Assembly (NCBI GenBank): GCA_002440065.1
Contig: DJRK01000131.1
Location: 2,859 to 12,942 of the forward strand
Length of the DNA stretch: 10,084 nucleotides
Direction of reading: 5' to 3'
DNA from: Atopobium sp. UBA6362
GTDB lineage: Bacteria; Actinomycetota; Coriobacteriia; Coriobacteriales; Atopobiaceae
A program made the translations under genes and the position numbers. Numbering within the stretch: position 1 is the stretch's first letter; each line of letters begins with the position of its first letter. Below the pieces are notes generated by a model. That model had not been told where the DNA came from, made no database searches, and saw only the letters and a program-made list of their open reading frames with translations. This document shows positions 1-8,380 of this stretch, piece by piece.

Positions 1-1146
1 GAACTGCGTGTACCAACTCGTGTCGCGGCCGTCGCGCGTGTGGTAGTCCACGAGGATCTTCTTGTCGCCCAGGCCGGAAAGAAGGACGTTCTGGGCCTTC
101 TTGGGGAGGTCCTGCCAGGGGGTCTTGTCGGACACGCCCAGGTACTTGCACACGGCCGAGAGGATCTGCGGGTAGTAGTTCGAGTGGCCGAAGAGGCTGC
201 CGAAGACGCCGTCCGCGACCGAGAGCGAGGGGTCCTCGATAAGGGCCTCGGCGTCCACGACCTTGCGGAAGCCCAGGCCGTCGCAGTCGGGGCAGGCGCC
301 GTAGGGGGCGTTGAAGCTGAAGTCGCGCGGCTGCAGGTCGTCCATGGAGTGCCCGTGCTCGGGACAGGCGAGGGCGAGCGAGTACTGCAGGAGCTCGCCG
401 GGCAGGCGCTCGGGGTCGTCGCGGTCGGGCAGGAGCCAGAAGCCCACCTTGCCCTGCGCGAGCTTCGTCGCCTGCTCGACGGCCTCGGCGATGCGGCCCA
501 GGCTGTTCTCGCGCACGACGATGCGGTCCACCACGACCTCGACGTCGTGCTTGAGCTTCTTCTCGAGCTTGATGTCCTCGTCGAGCTCGCGGACCTCGCC
601 GTCCACGCGCACGCGCGAGAAGCCCTCCTTCTTCAGGTCTTCGAAGAGCTTCGTGTACTCGCCCTTGCGGCCCAGGACCACCGGCGCGAGCACGAGGGCG
701 CGGCGGCCCTGGGCGTGCGCGAGGACCTTGTCGGCCACCTGGTCGGTCGTCTGGCGCTCGATGACGCGGCCGCACTCCGGGCAGTGCGGCACGCCGATGC
801 GCGCGTAAAGAAGTCGCAGGTAGTCGTAGATCTCCGTCACCGTGCCCACCGTGGAGCGCGGGTTTCTCGACGTGGTCTTCTGGTCGATGGAGACCGCCGG
901 CGACAGGCCGTCGATGGAGTCGAGGTCGGGCTTGTCCATCTGCCCGAGGAACTGGCGGGCGTAGCTCGAGAGCGACTCGACGTAGCGGCGCTGCCCCTCG
1001 GCGTAGATGGTGTCGAAGGCCAGGCTCGACTTGCCCGAGCCCGAGAGCCCCGTGATGACCACGAGCTTGTCGCGCGGGATGTCCACGTCGACGTTCGCGA
1101 GGTTGTGCTCGCGGGCGCCGCGGATCGTGATGGAATCTTGAGCCAT
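1..1146 (-). CDS. uvrA: UvrA, excinuclease ABC subunit A (N-terminal 382 residues; runs off the left edge)
   Basis: UvrA is the damage-recognition ATPase of nucleotide excision repair; a cytoplasmic dimer scans DNA and loads UvrB. The start is the ATG at 1146-1144 and the frame stays open to base 1, so 382 of the family's roughly 950 residues are present. The N-terminus reads MAQDSITIRGAREHNLANVD, a hallmark of the family. The first Walker A loop, GLSGSGKS, is at residues 33-40, followed by the conserved stretch containing YAEGQRRYVESLSSYARQF and the SIDQKTTSRNPRSTVGTVTE region. The first zinc module has CPEH at 261-264 and CPDC at 285-288, so one of the four usual cysteines is histidine; other actinobacterial UvrA proteins, as I recall them, also vary here. 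An additional CPEC is at 122-125. GGGGA at 1156-1152 is a plausible ribosome site. It lies 82 bp downstream of the kinase gene on the same strand. Identification is certain from sequence similarity recalled for the family. Confidence 0.97.
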   Translation of the reverse strand, partial: MAQDSITIRGAREHNLANVDVDIPRDKLVVITGLSGSGKSSLAFDTIYAEGQRRYVESLSSYARQFLGQMDKPDLDSIDGLSPAVSIDQKTTSRNPRSTVGTVTEIYDYLRLLYARIGVPHCPECGRVIERQTTDQVADKVLAHAQGRRALVLAPVVLGRKGEYTKLFEDLKKEGFSRVRVDGEVRELDEDIKLEKKLKHDVEVVVDRIVVRENSLGRIAEAVEQATKLAQGKVGFWLLPDRDDPERLPGELLQYSLALACPEHGHSMDDLQPRDFSFNAPYGACPDCDGLGFRKVVDAEALIEDPSLSVADGVFGSLFGHSNYYPQILSAVCKYLGVSDKTPWQDLPKKAQNVLLSGLGDKKILVDYHTRDGRDTSWYTQF

Positions 1147-1149
1147 TGC

Positions 1150-1179
1150 CGTCCCCATTCTCATGTTCGAATGGGGACG
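1150..1179. repeat. Perfect 11-bp inverted repeat in the uvrA leader
   Basis: The arms are 1150-1160 (CGTCCCCATTC) and 1169-1179 (GAATGGGGACG), perfectly complementary around the 8-nt loop 1161-1168. On the uvrA transcript the 3' arm contains the only purine-rich ribosome-site candidate (GGGGA, 1156-1152), which ends 5 nt before the ATG. The GGGGAC core resembles the palindrome at 1201-1225 and the sequence at the right edge (10072-10084), so this may be one copy of a dispersed palindromic repeat as well as a leader structure. Confidence 0.75.
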
Positions 1180-1198
1180 ATTCTAGCACGTCTGTTCG
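1180..1198 (-). promoter_or_regulatory. Candidate uvrA promoter (extended -10) overlapped by a LexA-like box
   Basis: Reading leftwards, TGCTAGAAT at 1188-1180 matches an extended -10 (TGnTATAAT) with one mismatch. No convincing -35 is visible, which is normal for extended -10 promoters. The predicted start near 1173 gives a leader of about 27 nt before the uvrA ATG. CGAACAGACGTGCT at 1198-1185 matches 12 of 14 positions of the Bacillus-type LexA consensus CGAACRNRYGTTYG and overlaps the -10, where a repressor would act. uvrA is a known SOS gene in many bacteria. Promoter and operator are both inferences from motif matching. Confidence 0.4.
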
Positions 1199-1200
1199 CT

Positions 1201-1225
1201 CAATTTGGGGTCGGACCCCAAATTG
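1201..1225. repeat. Perfect 12-bp palindrome just after the kinase stop codon
   Basis: CAATTTGGGGTC at 1201-1212 and GACCCCAAATTG at 1214-1225 are perfect complements around the single base 1213. It begins 2 bp downstream of the kinase stop codon (1230-1228). A strong hairpin at a gene end suggests transcript stabilisation or attenuation, but no T-run follows on either strand, so it is not a standard intrinsic terminator. The same AATTTGGGG core recurs at 10072-10084. This kind of palindrome resembles REP-type elements that I recall near REP-associated tyrosine transposases in other genomes; no such transposase is in this window. Confidence 0.75.
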
Positions 1226-1227
1226 CG

Positions 1228-4062
<2,835 letters not shown>

Positions 4063-4106
4063 AGGTTGTTTGCCCCTTCAGCGCAGCATCGATTCGAATG
4101 CTCACC

Positions 4107-4112
4107 ATCATA
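4107..4112 (-). promoter_or_regulatory. Possible -10 element for the histidine kinase gene
   Basis: Reading leftwards, TATGAT at 4112-4107 matches the -10 consensus at 5 of 6 positions, giving a start near 4100 and a leader of about 38 nt before the ATG at 4062. No good -35 lies 16-18 bp upstream. The 190-bp gap (4063-4252) between the hydrolase stop and the kinase start suggests that the kinase has its own promoter. I found no convincing intrinsic terminator for the hydrolase in that gap; the best candidate is a 5-bp stem without a T-run. Confidence 0.3.
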
Positions 4113-4252
4113 AACGACATCAGTTGCGCATCAGGGCAAAGTTAACGAATGCGGGCGAGCCGTAACACGAGCGACGGGCGCAAACGGCAAGCAACGCACG
4201 CGGCGACGGCAACCGAGCGGGGCTCGCCCTCGAGTTCCCGGCCCAGTCCCGC

Positions 4253-5344
4253 CTACGCCAAGAAATACCGCGCCACGCCGTCGGCATCGACCCTACGCTC
4301 GACGCGGCCTTCGCACACGAGGTGGTCGAGGTGCGCGATGCTCTCGCTCACGAGGAACCAGCGCGTAAGGACGGGGACTTCTTCCCAGCGATCGAACGGG
4401 GCGTGCCAGCCCAACGCGGGAACGAGCTCGAAGCCCGTCGAGCCCGGGCGGTCGCCCACGGCCGAGAGGGCGCGGGCGCTTCTGCGCTCATGGTGCGCGA
4501 TGTTTGCGCGAGCGCGGCCAGCCAGCGGCCCTTCTTGGCTGCCATGGCCGAGAAAGGCCTGCTCAACCCCCATGGAAGCAACGTGCTCAAGCGTGGCGAG
4601 CTGGTCGCCGAGCGAGTCTTCGACCCCTCCCCAAAAGCTGATGCACGTCGAGCAGGCGAAGAGCACGACGTCGCCCGTGAAGGCAATGCGCCTCTCCGGA
4701 AGCCAGAGCGCGCACTGACCCGGTGTGTGGCCGGGTGCGGCCACGACCTCAAGGGCCCAGCGGCCGCAGCGCACGAAGCCCCCCGGCTCGACCGTTTCAT
4801 ATTCAACGCCGAGCTGCCCCGGGTCCGTCACGTGAGACCAGATGGACCTCGCCATCTGGGTCGCTTCCGCGGGATGGCAGCCCTCGGACACGAGGCGCTC
4901 GACCATCTCCTCCAGGTATCCCCGGCTCGCGTAGCGACGCATGTCGGACGCCGTTGGGGCCGAGACGACCACGCGCACCCCCGCCGCGGCGAGCTCGCAC
5001 GCATGCCCAGCGTGGTCCACGTGGGCATGCGTGCAGAAGAGCATGGCCCGCGAGGGGTCCACGCCCAGCCTCACGAGAGCGCGCATGAGCCGCGTGTCGT
5101 TGTAGTCATCGGGGGTGCCGGTGTCCACGATGAGCGTGTCTTCGCCATCGCGCAGGACAAAGACGTTCACGGATGGCAAGAAGGTCTGCCCCATGAGCAG
5201 CTCGACGCGCCAGACCTCGGGCTCGTCGCATACCCGCGTGCACGCGAAACCATCGGAATCCAACGTAAAGCCGGTCGCGTCACCCAAGGGTCCGGAGATT
5301 CGCTCGTCCCTCTCGCTTCCGGCCCTCTCGTCTCTAGTCAACAA
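4253..5344 (-). CDS. Metallo-beta-lactamase-fold hydrolase
   Basis: This 363-residue protein has the complete two-metal MBL site. THAHVDH gives H106, H108, D110 and H111; the other ligands are H206 (APGHTPG), D225 (FTGD) and H267 (LGHG). The N-terminal part of the fold reads VNVFVLRDGEDTLIVDTGTP (60-79). The final 75 or so residues resemble the helical/winged C-terminal region of LACTB2-like MBL proteins. Such enzymes hydrolyse thioesters, phosphodiesters or other esters; the substrate cannot be read from sequence. No signal peptide is visible, so it is probably cytoplasmic. The open frame begins with tandem TTG codons (5344-5342 and 5341-5339) inside the end of the upstream gene. AAGG at 5351-5348 fits the second TTG better (6-nt spacing). 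The first 30 or so residues lie outside the recognisable fold, so a later start is possible. It overlaps the upstream YhcH gene by 8-11 bp, which suggests translational coupling. Confidence 0.88.
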   Translation of the reverse strand: MLTRDERAGSERDERISGPLGDATGFTLDSDGFACTRVCDEPEVWRVELLMGQTFLPSVNVFVLRDGEDTLIVDTGTPDDYNDTRLMRALVRLGVDPSRAMLFCTHAHVDHAGHACELAAAGVRVVVSAPTASDMRRYASRGYLEEMVERLVSEGCHPAEATQMARSIWSHVTDPGQLGVEYETVEPGGFVRCGRWALEVVAAPGHTPGQCALWLPERRIAFTGDVVLFACSTCISFWGGVEDSLGDQLATLEHVASMGVEQAFLGHGSQEGPLAGRARANIAHHERRSARALSAVGDRPGSTGFELVPALGWHAPFDRWEEVPVLTRWFLVSESIAHLDHLVCEGRVERRVDADGVARYFLA

Positions 5345-5795
5345 GGACCTTCACGCACACCTTCTTGAGCTGGGCGGGGCCGGCCTCGCCGCAGCAACCG
5401 GGCTTGTGGGCGTCCTCGGGGGGCGTGACCACCAGGTCGCCCTCGTGGAGCTCGACCCAGGCCTCGCGCTTGGGATCGGCATACAGGCCAAAGTCGTCGT
5501 CCACGTTGAAGTCGCCCTGGGGCACGACCTCATCGATGGGGGCGACGCAGAGATGCTCCTCGCCGCGGATGACGAAGTGGATGTCCGCGTAACGGCGGTG
5601 GGCCTCGAAGTCCTTGTTCTGCGCGGGGCAGGTCTCGAACTCCATGACGTTGGCGAAGACCTCGTCGCCCATGATGTCGTGGCGGCCGCACTCGATGTCC
5701 GCGAGGTCCGTGCGGGACAGGAATTCGAGCGCCGCCTGCATGCGGGCGGAGTCGATGGAGTTGTGGCTGACGTTGCGAATCGAGGAGAAGAGCAT
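5334..5795 (-). CDS. YhcH/YjgK/YiaL (DUF386) family protein
   Basis: This 153-residue protein matches the usual length of the family (about 150), which has a cupin-like beta-barrel fold. Members include E. coli YhcH in a sialic-acid operon, TabA/YjgK and YiaL; a metal-dependent role in sugar metabolism has been proposed, but the biochemical activity is poorly settled. The hallmark FEAHRRYADIHFVIRGEEHL is at residues 63-82, with H66 and H73 as likely metal ligands, and a second conserved stretch, PPEDAHKPGC, is at 125-134 with H130. I chose the ATG at 5795 because GGAG lies 5 nt upstream (5804-5801) and the family's N-terminus starts there. The frame stays open back to 5939, but that extension runs through an intergenic repeat and resembles no protein. 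The gene is first in a leftward unit with the overlapping MBL hydrolase. No sialic-acid gene is in view, so its substrate context is unknown. Confidence 0.92.
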   Translation of the reverse strand: MLFSSIRNVSHNSIDSARMQAALEFLSRTDLADIECGRHDIMGDEVFANVMEFETCPAQNKDFEAHRRYADIHFVIRGEEHLCVAPIDEVVPQGDFNVDDDFGLYADPKREAWVELHEGDLVVTPPEDAHKPGCCGEAGPAQLKKVCVKVLVD

Positions 5796-5828
5796 GGCGA
5801 CTCCAATCACGGGGTTTTCGATGCCCCG

Positions 5829-5834
5829 ACTATA
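5829..5834 (-). promoter_or_regulatory. Likely -10 element for the YhcH-hydrolase unit
   Basis: Reading leftwards, TATAGT at 5834-5829 matches the -10 consensus at 5 of 6 positions. The expected start near 5822 leaves a leader of about 27 nt, with a weak 5-bp hairpin (arms 5810-5814 and 5824-5828). The -35 is poor, so activation by a bound protein is possible. The nearest repeat unit of the intergenic array (5872-5898) lies 38 bp upstream of this element. Confidence 0.45.
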
Positions 5835-5915
5835 CTCGCATCCGCCGCGCAAGGGCTCCACGCTCCGCGTGCGTCGCAAAACGACCGCTCGTGCGACGTA
5901 AACGCGTCTCCCCCT

Positions 5916-5938
5916 GCAAAACGGCGGTTCGTGCGGCA
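5916..5938 (+). repeat. Inner inverted-repeat arm, unit B
   Basis: This 23-nt unit begins GCAAAACGGCGG and ends TTCGTGCGGCA. It is the exact reverse complement of 6030-6052, and the match stops at both ends of the 23 nt. In open-frame terms it produces the apparent peptide start MPHEPPFC on the opposite strand, which should not be taken as coding. Confidence 0.9.
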
Positions 5939-6029
5939 AGTTTTCCGCGCTCCAAAGGGCCTAACGGCACAAAAGCCCAGATAAGATTTCTGAAAATACA
6001 GGGTTTAGCCCGCTTTGCCCCCCAAATCA

Positions 6030-6052
6030 TGCCGCACGAACCGCCGTTTTGC
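6030..6052 (-). repeat. Inner inverted-repeat arm, unit C
   Basis: This is an exact 23-nt inverted copy of unit B, 91 bp away. It can form a small hairpin: outer pairs 6033-6036 with 6050-6053, a bulged C at 6037, inner pairs 6038-6041 with 6046-6049 (one G-T wobble), and the loop CGCC. The core CGAAC-CGCC-GTTTT resembles a degenerate LexA box (11 of 14 positions of the Bacillus-type consensus), which may be coincidence. Confidence 0.9.
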
Positions 6053-6193
6053 GATCAAATCCGAGAAAACGTCGCACGAAGACGACTTCTGCGGCGGCAA
6101 GCCGCCCGGGGAAGCACGGGAGCAGGCGGCCGATGGGAAACGGGACCGGCGAGACCCAAAGAAGGGCGACCGCAAGCCGGGCAAAAAGCAGGG

Positions 6194-6199
6194 TAGAAT
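6194..6199 (+). promoter_or_regulatory. Possible -10 element for the mrp operon
   Basis: TAGAAT matches the -10 consensus at 5 of 6 positions, the same hexamer as the proposed uvrA -10. It predicts a start near 6206 and a leader of about 43 nt. No good -35 is found 16-18 bp upstream, and the element lies about 100 bp beyond the repeat array. This is motif matching only. Confidence 0.35.
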
Positions 6200-6216
6200 C
6201 AAAGTTTGCACAGCGG

Positions 6217-6233
6217 GCGCGGCGAGGCCGCGC
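6217..6233 (+). promoter_or_regulatory. GC-only hairpin in the mrp leader
   Basis: GCGCGGC at 6217-6223 and GCCGCGC at 6227-6233 pair perfectly across the 3-nt loop GAG. The stem ends 5 nt before the ribosome-binding stretch AGAGG (6239-6243). It lacks a T-run, so it is not an intrinsic terminator; it could affect mRNA stability or ribosome access. A 7-bp all-GC stem can arise by chance in DNA of this composition. Confidence 0.45.
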
Positions 6234-6248
6234 AGACGAGAGGAACCT

Positions 6249-7145
6249 ATGGACGAACAAGAGAAGGAGCAGATCCGCCGCGAGTTCGAGGAGTCGCGCA
6301 AGGCTTCGAGCGGCGAGCAGGCGGGTCGGCGCGAGGCGGCGGCGCAGGCCCCGCAGGTAGAGCCCCTCGCGGACGGCAGCAGCATCAAGAACGTCATCGG
6401 CGTCGTGTCCGGCAAGGGCGGCGTTGGAAAGTCCCTGGTCACGGGCATCCTCGCCACCGAGCTCGCGCGCCGCGGCGCCAAGGTCGGCATCCTGGACGCC
6501 GACGTGACCGGCCCCTCCATCCCCAAGATGTTCGGTCTCTCGGGCTGCCACGCCTACGCGCAGGACAACCTCCTCGTGCCGCTCGAGTCCAAGGGCGGCA
6601 TCAAGGTCATGAGCGCGAACCTCGTACTCGAGAACGAGACCGATCCCGTTCTGTGGCGCGGCCCGGTGGTGGCCGGCGCCATCAAGCAGTTCTGGGGACA
6701 GTGCGCGTGGGGCGAGCTCGACTACCTGCTCGTCGACATGCCCCCGGGAACGTCCGACGTCGCGCTCACCGTCTTCCAGAGCCTGCCCGTGGAGGGCGTC
6801 GTCATCGTGAGCTCGCCCCAGGACCTCGTCCAGATGGTCGTGGGCAAGGCCGTGAACATGGCGAACATGATGGACGTCCCCGTCATCGGCCTCGTGGAGA
6901 ACATGGCCTACGTCGAGTGCCCCGACTGCGGCAAGAAGATCTATCCCTACGGCCCCTCCCGCCTGGAGGAGACCGCGGACCACTTCGATCTCGTGGCGCT
7001 CGGCCAGCTGGGCATCGATCCCAAGCTCGCCGAGGCCTGCGACAAGGGCACCTTCGAGGAGGAGCTTCCCGCAGGCACCCTGCCCGACGCGGTCAACACC
7101 GTGATCCAGGTCGGCGAGTTCGTGAACGCCGTCCGCGGGAACTAG
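6249..7145 (+). CDS. mrp: Mrp/NBP35 (ApbC-type) Fe-S cluster carrier P-loop ATPase
   Basis: This 298-residue cytoplasmic ATPase belongs to the MinD/Mrp SIMIBI class, whose Mrp/ApbC/NBP35 members carry and deliver [4Fe-4S] clusters to target proteins. The deviant Walker A, SGKGGVGKS, is at residues 54-62, followed by ILDADVTGPSIPKMFG (81-96) and the DMPPGTSD motif (163-170). VENMAYVECPDCG holds the conserved C224-x-x-C227 pair that bridges a cluster between two subunits. The N-terminal 45 residues are charged and probably disordered; the MIP18/DUF59 domain found in longer Mrp proteins is absent. I chose the ATG at 6249 because AGAGG precedes it by 5 nt. The frame extends back to 6015, but that part crosses the intergenic repeat array and the proposed promoter. 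It is the first gene of a rightward operon, 12 bp from the next. The symbol follows common usage. Confidence 0.95.
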   Translation: MDEQEKEQIRREFEESRKASSGEQAGRREAAAQAPQVEPLADGSSIKNVIGVVSGKGGVGKSLVTGILATELARRGAKVGILDADVTGPSIPKMFGLSGCHAYAQDNLLVPLESKGGIKVMSANLVLENETDPVLWRGPVVAGAIKQFWGQCAWGELDYLLVDMPPGTSDVALTVFQSLPVEGVVIVSSPQDLVQMVVGKAVNMANMMDVPVIGLVENMAYVECPDCGKKIYPYGPSRLEETADHFDLVALGQLGIDPKLAEACDKGTFEEELPAGTLPDAVNTVIQVGEFVNAVRGN

Positions 7146-7157
7146 GAATCCGCCCCT

Positions 7158-8378
7158 ATGGCCAAGCGCAAGAAGGCACCGTCGAGGGCCGAGACAAAGA
7201 ACCGCCTGGTCGCGGCAGCGGACGCCCTGTCCCTGCCCGGCCGCTTTGACGTCGCCGTCGTCGGCGGCGGCGCGTCCGGCCTCGTCGCCGCGATCGCCGC
7301 CGCCGAGGCAGGGGCCCGCACGGTCGTCCTCGAGCGCTCCCTCGAATGCGGCAAGAAAATCCTGGCGACGGGCAACGGCCGGTGCAACTTCGCGAACGAG
7401 GAGCTGGACGCGGACCGTTTCAACGACCCGGCGTTTGTAGCCGCCACCTGCGGAAAGAGCGATTCTTGGCTCTCGGACGTGCTCGGGTTCTGGAGGTCGT
7501 GCGGCCTCGCCTGGACGAGCGAAGAAGGTCGGCTCTACCCCCTCTCGCTCCAAGCGGCGAGCGTGCGGAACGTCTTGCTGCGCCGCGCCGAGAACGCGGG
7601 CGTCGTCCTCGCGACCGACCGTGAGGTTTCCTCATGCTCCCCTGCCTCGCCTGCAGGCTCGTGGACGGTCAAGTGGCGCCGCGTCGAGGGCGCAGGAGAA
7701 GGCAAGCTCGCGGCGGCGGCGGTCGTCCTTGCGTCCGGCGCCGCGCTTCCCACCTTTACCGGGATCGAGCTCAAGCGCGAGCCCTTCTCGCCCATCCTGT
7801 GCCCCATCGCGGCGCAGCCGGTCGATCGGTCGGTTGACCTCGGTCTTCTTTGCGGGAGACGCGCCAAGTGCCGCGTCGCGCTCCTTCGCGACGGCGACGA
7901 GGTATACGCCGAGAACGGCGAGGTCCTCTTCCGACCGGAGGGGCTCTCGGGCATCGTCGTCTTCGACCTCTCAAGGCGAGTACGACAGGGAGACGTCGTC
8001 GAGCTCGACCTTGCACGCGGGTTGGGCGAAGAGGAGGTTCGCGCCCTTGTGGACGCCGGGGGCGCGGACGGCGTGCTCGACCCGGCGATCGCCTCGGCCC
8101 TGGGCGGGGACAGATCGGCGATCGAGCTCGCCCGCAAGCTCCGCTTTGAGGTTGCGGGGCTCATGGAGACAAACAAAGCCCAGGTCATGCGTGGCGGCCT
8201 ATGCGTCGACCAGTTTTCCCCCGCCTCGCTCGAGGCGAAGACGGCCCCCGGGCTGCACGCCTGCGGCGAGGCGCTCGACGTGGACGCCGACTGCGGCGGC
8301 TTCAACCTCGCGTGGGCCTGGAAAAGCGGCATGGTCGCGGGCGCGGCGGCCGCGGGGCGCGCCCTTGGAAGGAACTAG
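7158..8378 (+). CDS. HI0933/YhiN (BaiN-like) family FAD-dependent oxidoreductase
   Basis: This 406-residue flavoprotein belongs to a family variously annotated as HI0933-like, YhiN, BaiN-like or NAD(P)/FAD-dependent oxidoreductase; most members have no proven substrate. The dinucleotide-binding motif VVGGGASG is at 34-41, with E59 ending the second strand to bind the FAD ribose. The family signature GKKILATGNGRCNF is at 65-78, and the C-terminal FAD motif with GEALDVDADCGGFNLAWAWK is at 370-389. A deviation is visible at 191-215: after VLASGAALP the chain passes directly through TFTGIELKREPFSPILCPI. Most relatives, as I recall them, have about 10-20 more residues here, including a GDGY motif. 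The frame is intact, so this looks like a lineage-specific deletion, not a broken gene. The ATG at 7158 has AGGAA 9 nt upstream, overlapping the mrp stop; the gene is co-transcribed with both neighbours. It is probably cytoplasmic. Confidence 0.93.
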   Translation: MAKRKKAPSRAETKNRLVAAADALSLPGRFDVAVVGGGASGLVAAIAAAEAGARTVVLERSLECGKKILATGNGRCNFANEELDADRFNDPAFVAATCGKSDSWLSDVLGFWRSCGLAWTSEEGRLYPLSLQAASVRNVLLRRAENAGVVLATDREVSSCSPASPAGSWTVKWRRVEGAGEGKLAAAAVVLASGAALPTFTGIELKREPFSPILCPIAAQPVDRSVDLGLLCGRRAKCRVALLRDGDEVYAENGEVLFRPEGLSGIVVFDLSRRVRQGDVVELDLARGLGEEEVRALVDAGGADGVLDPAIASALGGDRSAIELARKLRFEVAGLMETNKAQVMRGGLCVDQFSPASLEAKTAPGLHACGEALDVDADCGGFNLAWAWKSGMVAGAAAAGRALGRN

Positions 8379-8380
8379 AG

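Larger units (their letters stand above)
5872..6096. repeat. Four-unit nested inverted-repeat array between divergent genes
   Basis: Four related 23-nt units occupy this stretch. Units A (5876-5898) and B (5916-5938) are in one orientation; C (6030-6052) and D (6070-6092) are reversed. B and C are identical over all 23 nt when inverted; A matches B at 18 of 23, and D matches at 13 of 23 with the ends conserved. A to B and C to D are both exactly 40 bp apart, so all four are symmetric about 5984. A and D share the tail GTGCGACG, whereas B and C have GTGCGGCA, so they pair as A/D and B/C. The 17-nt spacers match in length but not in sequence. The central 91 bp (5939-6029) holds an A/T-rich patch (about 5979-6000) and no recognised gene. 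Possible natures are a regulator-binding array, a MITE-like or REP-like element, or a structured RNA. No target-site duplication is obvious. Confidence 0.8.

Noticed and set aside
1201..1225. Intrinsic terminator for the kinase gene
   Set aside because: The stem is strong, but the loop is a single base and no T-run follows on either strand, so it is kept as a repeat only.
4063..4252. A small gene or terminator in the hydrolase-kinase gap
   Set aside because: The plus-strand frame from 4149 is mostly opposite the hydrolase and has no family features. The best stem (5 bp) lacks a T-run.
5796..5939. N-terminal extension of the YhcH protein starting MPHEPPFC
   Set aside because: The extension crosses the proposed promoter and unit B of the repeat. 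The family's normal N-terminus and a good ribosome site are at 5795. The same pseudo-peptide appears from unit C, showing that it comes from the repeat.
5876..6092. CRISPR array reading of the four 23-nt units
   Set aside because: The units are in opposing orientations, only two are identical, there are only two 17-nt spacers plus a 91-nt centre, and no cas gene is present.
6110..6132. A possible fifth repeat unit 40 bp beyond unit D
   Set aside because: Only the five bases GCACG fall at the expected offset (6114-6118). The rest does not match and no symmetric counterpart exists near 5836-5858.
6015..6248. 78-residue N-terminal extension of Mrp
   Set aside because: It passes through repeat units C and D and has no similarity to the family; the ATG at 6249 has a proper ribosome site.
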